Source: Megalobrama amblycephala
Lineage: Eukaryota > Chordata > Actinopteri > Cypriniformes > Xenocyprididae
NCBI RefSeq assembly: GCF_018812025.1
Contig: NC_063062.1
Location: forward strand, 35,977,228-36,041,227
Direction: 5' to 3'
DNA length: 64,000 bases
Shown one piece after another: positions 52,339 to 64,000 of the stretch (position 1 is its first letter; each line of letters opens with the position of its first letter). The notes under the pieces are model-generated. The model was not told where the DNA came from. It saw nothing but the letters and a program-made list of their open reading frames with translations, and did no database searches. The position numbers and the translations under genes are program-made.

Positions 52339-52680
52339 ATTTTATGGTGTCTTTTAGCTTTAATGGACAAATGCACTTGTGATTGGGATGTGAACTCTGG
52401 TCTCCTGCACATAAGAACAACACAGAAGTCAAACTCAAATAAACACATTTTTGCCGCTTGTTTTACTTTTATAAATTGAGCTGAAGCAACACAATTGGTG
52501 AGCATTTTGTCACAATTTCATTGAGTTCAATGCACTTTCATAAGTAACTTCATCCATTTGTGTTGGGACTTTTTTATTGCATTAACTAACACTGAGCAGT
52601 GCATTTGCATAGGACTGAACTGGGAGAGTTAACAAAATAACGACTTTATTCAACAATATCTAGTGATGGGTGATTTCACC
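52339..52680 (-). other. Region upstream of the GT92 exon
   Basis: Should contain intron and possibly the first exon of the GT92 gene. No convincing ATG-containing exon with a donor in the right phase was found; a transposable element starts about 370 bp upstream. Confidence 0.35.
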
Positions 52681-52684
52681 CAAA

Positions 52685-54110
52685 CGTCTCAGTTAAGTAC
52701 ACTGTGTTCCAAATTGTTATGCAATTGACATATCAGTAAGATTTCAGTACAATAAACATTCAGATTTTAGTTTTTCTAAGAAAATGTTTGTTTGTTTATT
52801 TATCCATGTCTTTTTAGATAACTGGTATCAATCTCAGACAAAATAATTTGCCAGATCTATGGAAACCCTACTTAGAGGTTGTTCCACATTATTAAGCAAG
52901 TCACAGTTCTCATGCAATATGGGGAGGAAGAAAGATCTTTCTGAAGATGAAAAGCATGAAATGGTGCAATGTTGTGCAAAAGGCATGAAAACAACTAATA
53001 TTGTGTGAAACTGAATGGAGATTATCAAATTATCATAAGATTTGTGAGTGATTTAGAGCACAGCAGAACTCGGTCAGATAAAGGCTTATTAATTAAAGTT
53101 CCTATCAAAAAATTTAATTGTATTAAAAGGGCAGCTATAAAAAAAGCCAGTGTTGAGCCTCACCATGCAGGCTGGCAGTTGTGCGTAAAGATGCATTTCA
53201 GCCAACACTAACCAAACCTAACAAAGAGAAACATTTACAGTGGGTGTAGAAATACATTTTCAAACAGTTTTATTGCTGTGGTGTTTTTTTTGCAGCATGG
53301 GATAGTGCATAGTGCATTGTACAAATAGTGCATTGTACTATGCACTATCCTCCTTTTTATACTATAGCTGAAAATGGCCAATTATGAGCTCCACATATCT
53401 TGCAAAAGTAATTTTAATACCCTCCATCTCACTTCCCAGTATTCCAGCCCAAATCATCACCCACCAGCTCCTTGCTGACGTCGCAGTCTTGTTGGAACGT
53501 GGTGGCCATTCACCAACCATCCAGAAATCCACCATTTAGACCATCCATTGTAGTACGGCATTAGTCAGTGAATAAAACTATTTAAAAATTAGTCTTCATG
53601 TATTTCTAAACCCACTGTAAATGTTTCTCTTTGTGAGGTTTGGTTTAGGGTGGATGAAATGCATCTTTACGCACAACTGCCAGCCTGCATGGAGAGCTTC
53701 TTGAGACTCCAGAGACACCAGCAGCTTCAAATACCTGTTTGCTGCTCAACACTGGCTTTTTTATAGCTGCCCTTTTAATACAATTAAATTTTTTGACAGG
53801 AACTTTCCTCAATAAGCCTTTATCTGACCGAGTTCTGCTGTGCTCTAAATCACTCACAAATCTTAATCTCCATTCAGTTTCACACAATATTAGTTGTTTT
53901 CATGCCTTTTGCACCATTTCATGCTTTTCATCTTCAGAAAGATCTTTCTTCCTCCCCATATTGCATGAGAACTGTGACTTGCTTAATAATGTGGAACAAC
54001 CTCTAAGTAGGGTTTCCATAGATCTGGCAAATTATTTTGTCTGAGATTGATACCAGTTATCTAAAAAGACATGGATAAATAAACGAACAAACATTTTCTT
54101 AGGTTTGGCT
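52685..54110. mobile_element. Palindromic Tc1-like element built from two inverted 5' halves
   Basis: The left arm (+, about 52690-53250) reads MGRKKDLSEDEKHEMVQCCA from about 52919, and the right arm (-) repeats the same start from about 53960. Both continue through HSRTRSDKGLL and FNCIKRAAIK, with stops in the left arm. The arms pair over about 540 bp and both end in ACAGTGGGT(G/T)TAGAAATACA at the centre. A 350-bp spacer separates them. MGRKKDLSEDEKHEM resembles the start of a Tc1/mariner transposase. No catalytic region is present. Confidence 0.7.
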
Positions 54111-54429
54111 AAAAGAGAATTTTGGTTTCGTCCATACTACTAGGTACTTATAATATATTGACTGGGTTAAATACAATTACATTACTAAAAAGAAACTAAA
54201 ATACAATTTTCATTGACTAAAACTAGACTAAAATGTCATCAGTTTTCGTCGACTAAAACTAGACGAAAATAGTCATAGATAATTCTGATTAAAATAAGAC
54301 TAAAATGCTCAGACTTTTAGTCGACTGAAACTTGACTAGACTAAAAAGAGTATGAATGTGACTGAAACTAATAAAAACTAAAATGACAGCTTGACACAAA
54401 GACTAGACTAAAACTAAAATCAAAACAGG

Positions 54430-55855
54430 CCGCCAAAAACAACACTACTTGCCCCCCTCAGGAACCTGACGATTGATCAGGTTGTGCTTCCCCAAAGACT
54501 TCCCATCAACTGCATTGTGATGTGCGGCAATAGCGGCAACATACACCTTGAGGGTGGAGTGAGACAGCCTTCACTCCAAGCCCTCTTGCAGGAAGGAAAG
54601 CACAGAACTCTAGCGGAAGTGATAGTGTCTACAACCGACTGGGGGAGATCATTTAGAACAAGATTGCATCCTTCGCCAGGAGGACAAGAGCACTGTCCAG
54701 GGACACACGAGTGTAATGGACATGCCTGAACACCAGGGGGTGCTGGGCGAACTGAATCGCATAGCCGAGTCTGATAGTACGGATGAGCCAGCGGGATGGG
54801 CTGGGAAGTGCTACCAGGCCTCCAGACTCTGAGCCAGCGGGACCAAAAGCACCACAGACGTACCCGGTGTGGGGCAGCAAGGCAGAGTGTTGGGACCCGA
54901 CTCGGACAGCATAGCAGCCCGAAGTGGGGTCGGACATATGACAGGGTGTATGGGAGATGGCACGAAGGGGCGGCCTCGACATTCATGCCACCTGCTGGCG
55001 AGGTGAGGGAACAGGGAATAGCCGCGATGTGACTGCAGGTACACCACTCCCTGAGTCACACGCACAGAGGAACCGGACCAAATCCCAAACCAAATGGGGC
55101 AAATAATGCTGTGAAAACAGCAGTTGAGAGCTGTATAAATAGCTTGAAAAGCTCACTCTAGGAAAGCTCCCGGGCCTCGCTGTAAGGTGCCTTAATGCCA
55201 GCACTGTAGAAGAAAAGCTGGTCCCACTTTATATTAAGTGGCCTTAACTACTATGTACTTACATTTAAATTAATCATTTGATACAATGCACTTAATGTGT
55301 ACATACATGTTTTTACATTGTACTTATATTTTAAAAACACCTGCATGTAATTACATCTGTAATTAATTTCTGTAATTACATTTATAATTACACTGTTGAC
55401 CCATCCCTTACACCTGACCTCTACCCTTAAACCTACCCATACCACCAAAGCTTTCCCTAACCTTACCTGTATCCCACCTCAATAGCAGCAAAAGTGTTTT
55501 GCAATTCAATATAAACCCAATAAGTACATTGTACTTATTTTTTGATGTAAGTACATAGTAGTTTAGGCCACTTAATATAAAGTGGGACCAAAAAGCTCTT
55601 CAAAGGGCTTGAGAAGTCACTCTCAGTCTAATAGCAGGAACACACAGGTTGGCTGCGAAGTGAAAGACAGTGTGCGATTGCATCTGCTTCCCTATTTATA
55701 CCACCTGGCGGGGGCGGTGTGCATTATGCAAATATCGCACACCAATTCCATTGGCTTGTTTTAGTTCACTCAAAGCTGATAGGGCTCTCTGGCGATATCC
55801 CAATTCGTCGGTCACTACTGGAGTACGTCGAACGTGACCGACTGAAAGGGAACAC
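54430..55855 (-). mobile_element. Second DIRS remnant (minus strand), carrying a MITE
   Basis: The - strand between about 54950 and 54480 contains VVDTITSARV and a degraded SFLQ..GL form of the recombinase start seen at 560-800. It therefore covers the same reverse transcriptase/RNase H to recombinase junction in reverse. The right end has GTCGAACGTGACCGACTGAA, as does the terminal part of the first copy (1948-1967), in keeping with inverted DIRS termini. Most of the reverse transcriptase is deleted, and the MITE 55220-55589 interrupts it. Confidence 0.7.
55220..55589. mobile_element. 370-bp hAT-like MITE inside the DIRS remnant
   Basis: Terminal inverted repeats of about 42 bp: GGTCCCACTTTATATTAAGT at the left and ACTTAATATAAAGTGGGACC at the right. 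An 8-bp target duplication (GAAAAGCT/AAAAAGCT, one mismatch) lies at 55212-55219 and 55590-55597, as expected for hAT. No coding frame. Confidence 0.9.
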
Positions 55856-56345
55856 TGCTTCATGAAGCTTCAAAGCTTTACGAATCTTTTGTTTCGAATC
55901 AGTGGTTCGGAGCGTGTATCAAAATGCCTAAGACACGTGGAATTTCTTAAAGTTTCGAAACACTTATAACGTAATGAAGCCTCGTTTACTGAAATCATTT
56001 GACTTTAGCAGTTTGATACACGCTCTGACCCACTGATTCAAAACAAAAGATTTTTAAAGCTTTGAAGCTTCATGAAGCAGTAGTAATTGTTGATATTGTT
56101 GAATAAAGTCATTATTTTGCTTAATAATATTAAGGGTTGAACCACTGTAGTCACATGAACTGTTTTAAATATAACTTTAGTAGCTTTCTGGGCATTTGAA
56201 AATGTTAATTATCTTGCTGTTAATGCAGGCCTCACTGAGCCATCGGATTTTATCAAAAATATCTTAATTTGTGTTCTGAAGATGAATGAATGCCTTATGG
56301 CTGTGGAACGACATGAGGGTGAGTAATTAATGACAGAATTTTCAT
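55856..56345. repeat. Partial TTAA-type palindromic MITE
   Basis: Related to 30265-31043: TTCATGAAGCTTCAAAGC, GTTCGGAGCGTGTATC and their inverse, then GCAGGCCTCACTGAGCCATC and ACGACATGAGGGTGAGTAAT. It begins within the arm and the right TIR is lost near an AAT microsatellite (56348-56378). Confidence 0.7.
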
Positions 56346-56444
56346 TTAAAAATAATAATAATAATAATAATAATAAAAATTGTGTCCTTGTAACCTTCAA
56401 TCAAAAACATTAAATTCCCCTCCCTCTGGCAGCATCTCTTCTCT

Positions 56445-56720
56445 TATGAAATGAAATATACTTTATTGTCCCTAGTAAGGAAATTTGGAGTAGACTCAAA
56501 ATGTTCCAACATCACCTGGTAGACCTAAAAAATATATACACACAATACATACAATAAATACACATCCAATACACAAGCACATAAAAATAGGCGTCACTGC
56601 TCCAGATTTAGCAACTTGATAGATACCGGCACAAACAAATTTTTGAATGGGTTCAATTTGCATCGTGGGATCCTTTACCTTCTCCCAGAAGGTAATAGTT
56701 CATAGCTAGAGTATAGTACA
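56445..56720 (-). repeat. Possible LINE 3' end
   Basis: The + strand TATACTTTATTGTCCCTAGT, then AAGGAAATTTGGAGTAGACT, is the reverse of a tail common to some fish LINEs, with CCTTCTGGGAGAAGGTAAAG at the other end. No clear frame. Family uncertain. Confidence 0.4.
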
Positions 56721-57107
56721 TGATGATTATCTGATGATGAGGGCGGGGCAACCTGTCACTCACATGAGATCCACCAATAGGAAACCACAACCATCCAATC
56801 AATTCCCCATTGACAAAATCAAGCCCCACCCTACATTTGTTCTTGTTCCAGAAACGTTTCACTCAGATAAACGTCATGAAATGAAGGAAAATTTACAACC
56901 TATTTAGGACAATTACAAAGTGTTCAGATCACTGTGTTAGCTGTATTGAGAACAATGACTTGAGTTTGGAGAAATGTGTCAAATCGATTGAGAAAAACTG
57001 TAAAAGTCCAATCTTAATTTTTTAGTCCCCATCCCTACTTCTTTTGATTTTTTTGTCTTATTCGGTATCGTTTCCTTTAATATATATATATATAGTATAT
57101 ACATATA

Positions 57108-58710
57108 CAGTGGGTACGGAAAGTATTCAGACCCCCTTAAATTTTTCACTCTTTGTTATATTGCAGCCATTTGCTAAAATCATTTAAGTTCATTTTTTTC
57201 CTCATTAATGTACACACAGCACCCCATATTGACAGAAAAACACAGAATTGTTGACATTTTTGCAGATTTATTAAAAACTTGAAAAACTGAAATATCACAT
57301 GGTCCTAAGTATTCAGACCCTTTGCTCAGTATTTAGTAGAAGCACCCTTTTGATCTAATACAGCCATGAGTCTTTTTGGGAAAGATGCAACAAGTTTTTT
57401 ACACCTGATTTGGGGATCCTCTGTCATTCCTCCTTGCAGATCCTCTCCAGTTCTGTCAGGTTGGATGGTAAACGTTGGTGGACAGCCATTTTTAGGTCTC
57501 TCCAGAGATGCTCAATTGGGTTTAAGTCAGGGCTCTGGCTGGGCCATTCAAGAACAGTCACAGAGTTGTTGTGAAGCCACTCCTTCGTTATTTTAGCTGT
57601 GTGCTTAGGGTCATTGTCTTATTGGAAGGTAAACCTTCGGCCCAGTCTGAGGTCCTGAGCACTCTGGAGAAGGTTTTCGTCCAGGATATTTCTGTACTTG
57701 GCCGCATTCATCTTTCCCTCGATTGCAACCAGTTGTCCTGTCCCTGCAGCTGAAAAACACCCCCACAGCATGATGCTGCCACCACCATGCTTCACTGTTG
57801 GGACTGTATTGGACAGGTGATGAGCAGGGCCTGGTTTTCTCCACACATACCGCTTAGAATTAAGGCCAAAAAGTTCTATCTTGGTCTCATCAGACCAGAG
57901 AATCTTATTTCTCACCATCTTGGAGTCCTTCAGGTGTTTTTTTAACAAACTGCAGGCTTTCATGTGTCTTGCACTAAGGAGAGGCTTCCGTCGGGCCACT
58001 CTGCCATAAAGCCCCGACTGGTGGAGGGCTGCAGTGATGGTTGACTTTCTACAACTTTCTCCCATCTCCCGACTGCATCTCTGGAGCTCAGCCACAGTGA
58101 TCTTTGGGTTCTTCTTTACCTCTCTCACCAAGGCTCTTCTCCCCCGATAGCTCAGTTTGGCCGGACGGCCAGCTCTAGAAAGGGTTCTGGTCGTCCCAAA
58201 CGTCTTCCATTTAAGGATTATGGAGGCCACTGTGCTCTTAGGAACCTTAAGTGCAGCAGAAATTTTTTTGTAACCTTGGCCAGATCTGTGCCTTGCCACA
58301 ATTCTGTCTCTGAGCTCTTCAGGCAGTTCCTTTGACCTCATGATTCTCATTTGCTCTGACATGCACTGTGAGCTGTAAGGTCTTATATAGACAGGTGTGT
58401 GGCTTTCCTAATCAAGTCCAATCAGCTGGACTCAAATGAAGGTGTAGAACCATCTCAAGGATGATCAGAAGAAATGGACAGCACCTGAGTTAAATATATG
58501 AGTGTCACAGCAAAGGGTCTGAATACTTAGGACCATGTGATATTTCAGTTTTTCTTTTTTAATAAATCTGCAAAAATGTCAACAATTCTGTGTTTTTCTG
58601 TCAATATGGGGTGCTGTGTGTACATTAATGAGGGAAAAAAACTTTAGCAAATGGCTGCAATATAACAAAGAGTGAAAAATTTAAGGGGGTCTGAATACTT
58701 TCCGTACCCA

Positions 58711-58713
<3 letters not shown>
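57108..58713 (-). mobile_element. Full-length Tc1/mariner transposon (1606 bp)
   Basis: Ends CAGTGGGTACGGAAAGTATT and its exact inverse AATACTTTCCGTACCCACTG, with TA on both sides (57106-57107, 58714-58715). A second inner inverted repeat (GGTCCTAAGTATTCAGACCC and its complement) gives about 200-bp TIRs. The length equals that of a complete Tc1. The transposase reads on the - strand. Confidence 0.95.
57355..58362 (-). pseudogene. Tc1 transposase, intact frame except for two nonsense codons
   Basis: 336 codons from ATG (58362) to TAG (57355), the normal length. The N-terminal helix-turn-helix pair has PEELRDRIVARHRSGQGYKK and KSTVASIILKW; a GRPAKLSYRGRRALV linker follows. The DDE domain shows [12 protein letters not shown] (first Asp), DNDPKHTAK (second Asp) and [15 protein letters not shown] (Glu). 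Stops interrupt it at 57619-57621 (TAA, just before DNDPKHT, probably from a CAA) and 57424-57426 (TGA, probably from TGG). No frameshift. The product is truncated before the second catalytic residue, so it should be inactive. Confidence 0.93.

Positions 58714-58785
<72 letters not shown>
58714..58785. repeat. (TA)n microsatellite
   Basis: About 35 TA units directly following the Tc1 right end; a shorter TA tract lies at the left end (57080-57093). Confidence 0.95.
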
Positions 58786-58787
58786 AC

Positions 58788-59708
58788 AGTCCAAAACTGA
58801 GATTTTTAATGTTTTTAAAAGAAGTTTCGTCTGCTCACTAAGGCTACATTTATTTAATTAAAAATACAGTAAAAAACAGTAATATTGTGAAATATTATTA
58901 CAATTTAAAATAACTGTGTACTATTTAAATATATTTGACAAAGTAATTTATTCCTGTGATGCAAAGCTGAATTTTCAGCATCATTACTCCAGTCTTCAGT
59001 GTCACATGATCCTACAGAAATCATTCTAATATGCTGATTTGCTGCTCATTAAACATTTATGATTATTTTCAATGTTGAAAACAGTTGTGTACTTTTTTTT
59101 CAGGATTCCTCGATGAATAGAAAGTTCAAAAGAACAGCATTTATCTGAAATACAAATCTTCTGTAGCATTATACACTACCGTTCAAAAGTTTGGGGTCAG
59201 TAAGAATTTTTATTTTTATTTTTTTGAAAAGAAATTAAAGAAATGAATACTTTTATTCAGCAAGGATGCATTAAATCAATCAAAAGTGGCAGTAAAGACA
59301 TTTATAATGTTACAAAAGATTAGATTTCAGATAAACACTGTTCTTTTGAACTTTCTATTCATCAAATAATCCTGAAAAAAAATATTGTACACAAATATTT
59401 TGTACAATTGTACACATTAAATGTTTCTTGAGCAGCAGATCAGCATATTAGAATGATTTCTGAAGGATCATGTGACACTGAAGACTGGAGTAATGATGCT
59501 GAAAATTCAGCTTTGCCATCACAGGAATAAATTACTTTGTGAAATATATTCAAATAGAAAACAGTTATTTTAAATTGTAATAATATTTCACAATATTACT
59601 GTTTTTACTGTATTTTTAATTAAATAAATGTAGCCTTGGTGAGCAGACGAAACTTCTTTTAAAAACATTAAAAATCTTAGTGGTTCCAAACTTTTGGACT
59701 GTACTGTA
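58788..59708. mobile_element. Complete long-inverted-repeat MITE, family B
   Basis: The left end ACAGTCCAAAACTGAGATTT pairs with the right end TTTTGGACTGT. The arms share AGAAGTTTCGTCTGCTCACT, CACATGATCC and TATTCAGCAAGGATGCATTA. The element folds over nearly its full 920 bp and is the best copy of the family seen at 2328, 42860 and 44570. TA tracts abut both ends. No coding frame. Confidence 0.85.
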
Positions 59709-62310
59709 TATATATATATTAAAATTATATTACTGTAATATAAAATTATGTAAGTTTCTGCATCACATTAAAATGTTCTCTGTACTTTTGTTTAATGTTT
59801 GTGTCAAATCACATGACTGTGTTAAGCAAGCGTACAGCCACACATGTCACACAAGCGCAGAGGCACACACTTTCATTTGAAACTGAGAGAGATGGAGATA
59901 ATGACAAAAAGGAAACATAGTGCGGTGTGGTGCTACTTTTAAATTGTAGAAAAAAACACAGCTGCCAAGATATATCTCTTAAGAGCACTAAAGAAATGTG
60001 AGAATGTAGGAAAATACTATTATTAGGAAGTGTTCTTTACAAAGTGTACTCAAAAACATGACTATATTTTTTCATGTAAGCGTACAGCGAAAAGGGGTTT
60101 GGGCATTTCTGAACATTGCTTAGTAGTAGGAAGCCTTAGTAGTTGAACATGTAGAAAGTTGAAGTGCAAGAAAGTGCAAAATTTTATTTTATTCATATTT
60201 ATGTTGTAATAAATTATTTTATTGTTATTTAATCAGCCCGCACACTTTAACAATGAGGGAAACCAACAATTGCGAGGTAAAACCTCTACTTAAATAAAAA
60301 CCGGTAAATGTTGTGGTCACGTTGTGACCTTTCTCAGTGCCAAAAAAACCCCACTTGTTAGAGTGTGTGGGCTTTTTGGTCTACACACCTCATTTGGACG
60401 ATGTTTTGAGGCGCGGTGAGTCGCTGGATATTCTTCAACAATACTTATTGGTACAAACATTTTTATTTAATTGTGCTCAAAGATGCTTTTGTGATTTGTT
60501 ATTAATGGCCAGTGTGTGTCATGTAGATTTGATTTGCCCTTAAGTGTAATGATCTCTTGTTTTAAAAAATGAACGTTTACTTTGAAAAATCACACCCATT
60601 TTTTTAAATATATATTTATATTTAGGTTTTTTTTTTAGGACACATTTCTCAATACTTAAGTCACTTTTCAAAACTCTTCACACAATTCTCCTAACCAACT
60701 TTCAGCTTGGCACAGGAGTTAATTTCTCATTCAAAAGCACTAAATCTACCAAAATATCTCACTCATTTCTCAGATCAAGTTATTCTTCCAGAACACTAAC
60801 AAAGGTTTATCAACCAACAAACACACTCGACACTAACCATATAATGGGGAATGATAACAGCAGGCTGTCATTTATGCTTATATTTTATAGCGGTCTGTGT
60901 AAGGCCTCTCCTTCCCCTTCAGACAATCAAGGACACTTGTAAGCTCCTCTCTTCGGCACAACGGACATGACCACCACCACCAAAAAACAAACAACCAAAA
61001 CAAAAAAAAACCTAACAAGTCTTAGTTTAACACACACACACACACACACACACACTAGCTAATCTAATTAAAATCTAATTGTTCATTGTTTGTTCATATT
61101 AGTTAACAGTCCATGTATTAGTCAATAGTAATTTGAACATTTACTAAGACTAATACATGCTGTAGAATTATTGTTAGTTCATATTAACTAACTGTTAACA
61201 AATTAAAACTTATTGTAAAACCAACAAGCCATTTTTAGAGTAGCAAAGTGCAAATTACTGCGTGAAACACAGGCCCAGACACAGTACATGATTTTTACAG
61301 TGTATTAATTATTTAAAATAATAACTTTTAAAATATCAAATTATGTTGTAAACATTTTGTTTAGATTAGGCTACTTCTTTTACTATGAGATGTTTTATTA
61401 TCAATACAAGAAAATGTCACTGAACTTTCACCCAGTTCAACCAAACTCAACCCTGTAAACCCTGTGAAGTGATAAAACGGTAACTTAAGTGTCTTTAAAA
61501 AAGAAAAGAAAAAGGAATATACTCAGGCTATATTAGGCCTATATTATGTGCGACACGCACGCGCCTATCTAACGGTCCTCCTCCCTGCGCCTCCTCCAGT
61601 TCAGCGATCTCTTTTTAAAGAAACATTTAGCAACATTTTAGTTTAGTTACATGAGACTTTCACTGCCACCATAATGCAACATTGTTTTTTATATATATTT
61701 ATATATCCTGCAAGCCACTGACATTGATATTCATTCATGAATTGGTTTTAAAACAACAAACAAATAAACTTAAAAAATCAGCTGAAAGTGAAAGTAAATT
61801 CGGAGGCTACTTGATGATATGCTATGTAGAATATAATACCCTACAATAAGACATTAAAGGCTAAAAGGTAAATGTCAGAAAAAAAATATAAGAAAAGTTT
61901 AGCATACCTCTCGAAAACATCTCGACAGAATTGATGAGCATTCATCAAAAATCACGTTCTTAATCCTTTAAGCTCTTCAGATATGACTGGCTGAAACACA
62001 TGCATTTCACTAAACATGTCCTGTACGAGTTTACAAACGGTTTCATGTCCCATGATAAGTTCCCATTTCTTCTTCTTTTACCCATATATGACCAGTTTCT
62101 GTAATTCACGGAAATGTCGCTCCATTGTGTTTGATGTTGCTCTGATCTGTTCTGAGGTGGGTTGTGCAATAGGATATAAGTCTAACTGTTTGTCAAAGAA
62201 AAAAGGACACGCCAAGACTATGCTTCCTGTCTTCATCTAACATATGTAAGAATTTGCTGATTTTAATAATTTTTTAAGTGTCTTAAGTTTTTTCCCCCTC
62301 TGTGCGTATG

Positions 62311-62345
<35 letters not shown>

Positions 62346-62460
62346 TGCAAAAATAAATAGGCTACTGACTAACCTATAGGCCTTCTTTATTTTGATATAC
62401 TATATTCTTTTTTAGAAAACTGATCGTTATTCAGTGCGTTTTCATATTTGGGGTCAAACT
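59709..62460. other. Gene-free intergenic DNA
   Basis: AT-rich. A (CA)n run lies at about 61030-61054 and a fragment of the 41640 repeat at 61075-61215. I recognise no protein family. A 70-codon minus-strand frame at about 61960-62169 looks accidental. Confidence 0.5.
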
Positions 62461-62461
62461 G

Positions 62462-62527
<66 letters not shown>
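62460..62527. repeat. (GATA)n microsatellite
   Basis: About 16 uninterrupted GATA units; a poly-T run lies at 62314-62344. Confidence 0.97.
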
Positions 62528-62915
62528 TGTAACAATAAGAATAATTTGCACGGTTTGACATGACCTGAGCTAAGCGATCGTTAGATTTAATCACCATTCG
62601 CAGTGTGAATTATTGTAATGCTTTTTTCTCAGTTGGTCAGAACAAAAGTGTCAGACATGTTACTTACTTGTTCAGATGACATTTTCCGGTGAAAATTTCT
62701 TATTTTGGTCATACTTCAAGACGCAGAATCTGTGATTCTGCAGTACTGTATCCACACCGTTGACTGACAGCAAACATTATAAATTCATCCATGCTGAGGA
62801 TGAATGACATTCAAACTGATTTTTATAATGGATATAATATTATGGACATCAACCTGAAGAATGAATATTATATCAGACTGCTATCAGTAACGCTCTCTCT
62901 CTCTCTTAAAACGCA
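62528..62915. other. Intergenic DNA, nothing recognised
   Basis: No repeat boundaries or coding frames recognised. Confidence 0.5.
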
Positions 62916-63023
62916 ATATCACACTCGTAGTCGTGCGATATGGCTGTATCAGCACGCTGTGATTACGGCCGAATCACACCCGTGTTGATATACAGTCATA
63001 TCGTACGGCTACGAGTGTGATAT
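62916..63023. repeat. 108-bp imperfect hairpin
   Basis: ATATCACACTCGTAGTCGTG at the left pairs with TACGGCTACGAGTGTGATAT at the right, with about 34-bp stems and a 40-bp loop. Part of the loop wording (TATCAGCACGCTGTGATTA) recurs near 63338-63355 as TATCAGCACGGCTGTGATTA. Probably a tiny MITE. Confidence 0.65.
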
Positions 63024-64000
63024 ATATATATGCCATCTTTTATTAGTAAGTCATTGAATCATTCATTCAAGTGATTTGTTCGTTGATGAACTATGAGTCG
63101 TTGAATCATTCACTCAAACTATTTGTTGATTTAAAAAAAAAAAAACACCACAGCGTGTATAATGTCACGTGACGGCTGTACTTTTGGAATTATTTTTGTT
63201 GGCCGAGCAAAAACAGAAAGAGTAACTGGCAATATTGTGTCTAAAATGTAAGTACTCAATATAATCTTGTTTATTGAACTGTTGTATAAAAGTAGTATCA
63301 CAATGTCGTGATAATCATGCTGTTTTCCTTAATATCAGCACGGCTGTGATTATCTGAGGAACTGTAATATTCCAATATACTTGCTCATCCTGCTAAACAC
63401 TCAAAACTTAAGTGTCGATTTTTACAAATTACATAAAAAGTTGTCTCTTATTAAACACTTAAATTATTCACCAGTTCATTTACATACATTTTTTTTTTTT
63501 CATACAAATACTGTAGCATTCTGGGGGCCAGGAGGACTTTTTTCTGGCGCAATTATAAAATGCTCCTACACTAAATATTACAGCAGCAGAAAGCCTAATC
63601 TTTGGGTTAATTTCACTGTAGGTGGATCTGTATTGCATCGCTTCTAAACAGATGGTTATGTTGGCTTTGCAGAATCATTGTCATGGAACTTCTTGTAATT
63701 TTTCCCTGTTAGAGCTGTGTACAAAAATACACCAACCGTACCATGTGGCCTTGTGGTTGCATGTTTGTGTGTGTGTGTGTGTGTGCTGAGATCACAGTAA
63801 ATTACAACACAGATATTTGACAGTCATAGACCAGATGCCACAGTTGTGTCTAAACTTGTGTTTGGGTTAAGTATGAGATGGGAGGCATATTTAAGTTGCA
63901 AGAGTGTTGTGCTTAAGTATGTATTTCTACATAAATTGGTTATAAAATGTCAGCTAGGTGACAATAACAGACAAACAGCCAGCTTAAATAATACACAAAC
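63024..64000. other. Intergenic DNA
   Basis: No gene recognised. Contains poly-A (63132-63145), poly-T (63490-63500) and a short (TG)n run at 63768-63785. Confidence 0.5.

Noticed and set aside
54477..55065. Overlapping frames on both strands suggesting a novel gene
   Set aside because: The minus-strand wording VVDTITSAR matches the DIRS recombinase junction seen at 560-800; the others are shadows.

Overview
The window is vertebrate nuclear DNA, most likely from a teleost fish and probably a cyprinid. The reasons are intron-rich genes with GT-AG boundaries, dense Tc1/mariner elements, DIRS retrotransposon remnants, L1-like LINE pieces, and many short palindromic DNA elements of kinds I know from carp and zebrafish. 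It is AT-rich, with GC-rich islands only at coding exons. I see no bacterial, viral or CRISPR content.

Three host genes can be supported. (1) hhipl1 (+ strand, 13856-32027) has nine exons that join in frame to an 823-residue secreted protein: signal peptide, Cys-rich folate-receptor-like domain, beta-propeller, a basic Thr/Pro linker and a C-terminal SRCR domain. (2) yif1b (+ strand, 37692-45878) has eight exons that join to a 300-residue five-pass ER/Golgi membrane protein. (3) A glycosyltransferase family 92 gene (- strand, last exon 50842-52316) has at least one upstream exon that I could not place.

Layout: 1-2280 is a decayed DIRS element. 2.3-7.6 kb is gene-free, with one palindromic element and a stretch that looks like conserved non-coding DNA. 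7.6-13.0 kb is one TTAA-flanked palindromic element whose interior has grown into a 5-kb, 51-bp minisatellite. 13.86-32.03 kb is hhipl1; intron 2 holds a second, unrelated 4-kb minisatellite of 19-bp units, and introns 1, 4, 7 and 8 hold palindromic elements. 32.4-37.5 kb holds nested elements and L1 pieces. 37.7-46 kb is yif1b with a degraded Tc1-like transposon in intron 3. 46-50.8 kb is intergenic with a multiply nested MITE cluster. 50.8-52.3 kb is the GT92 exon. 52.7-59.7 kb is almost entirely transposable elements: a palindromic Tc1 derivative, a second DIRS fragment carrying a MITE, a full-length Tc1 with two stop codons, and a long inverted-repeat element. 59.7-64 kb is gene-free.

The three genes are unrelated in function and are not an operon or pathway. 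I found no new biological system. The most distinctive material is the origin and higher-order structure of the two minisatellites and the layered element insertions. Family names for repeats rest on memory of teleost repeats and on visible TIRs and target-site duplications, not on database searches.
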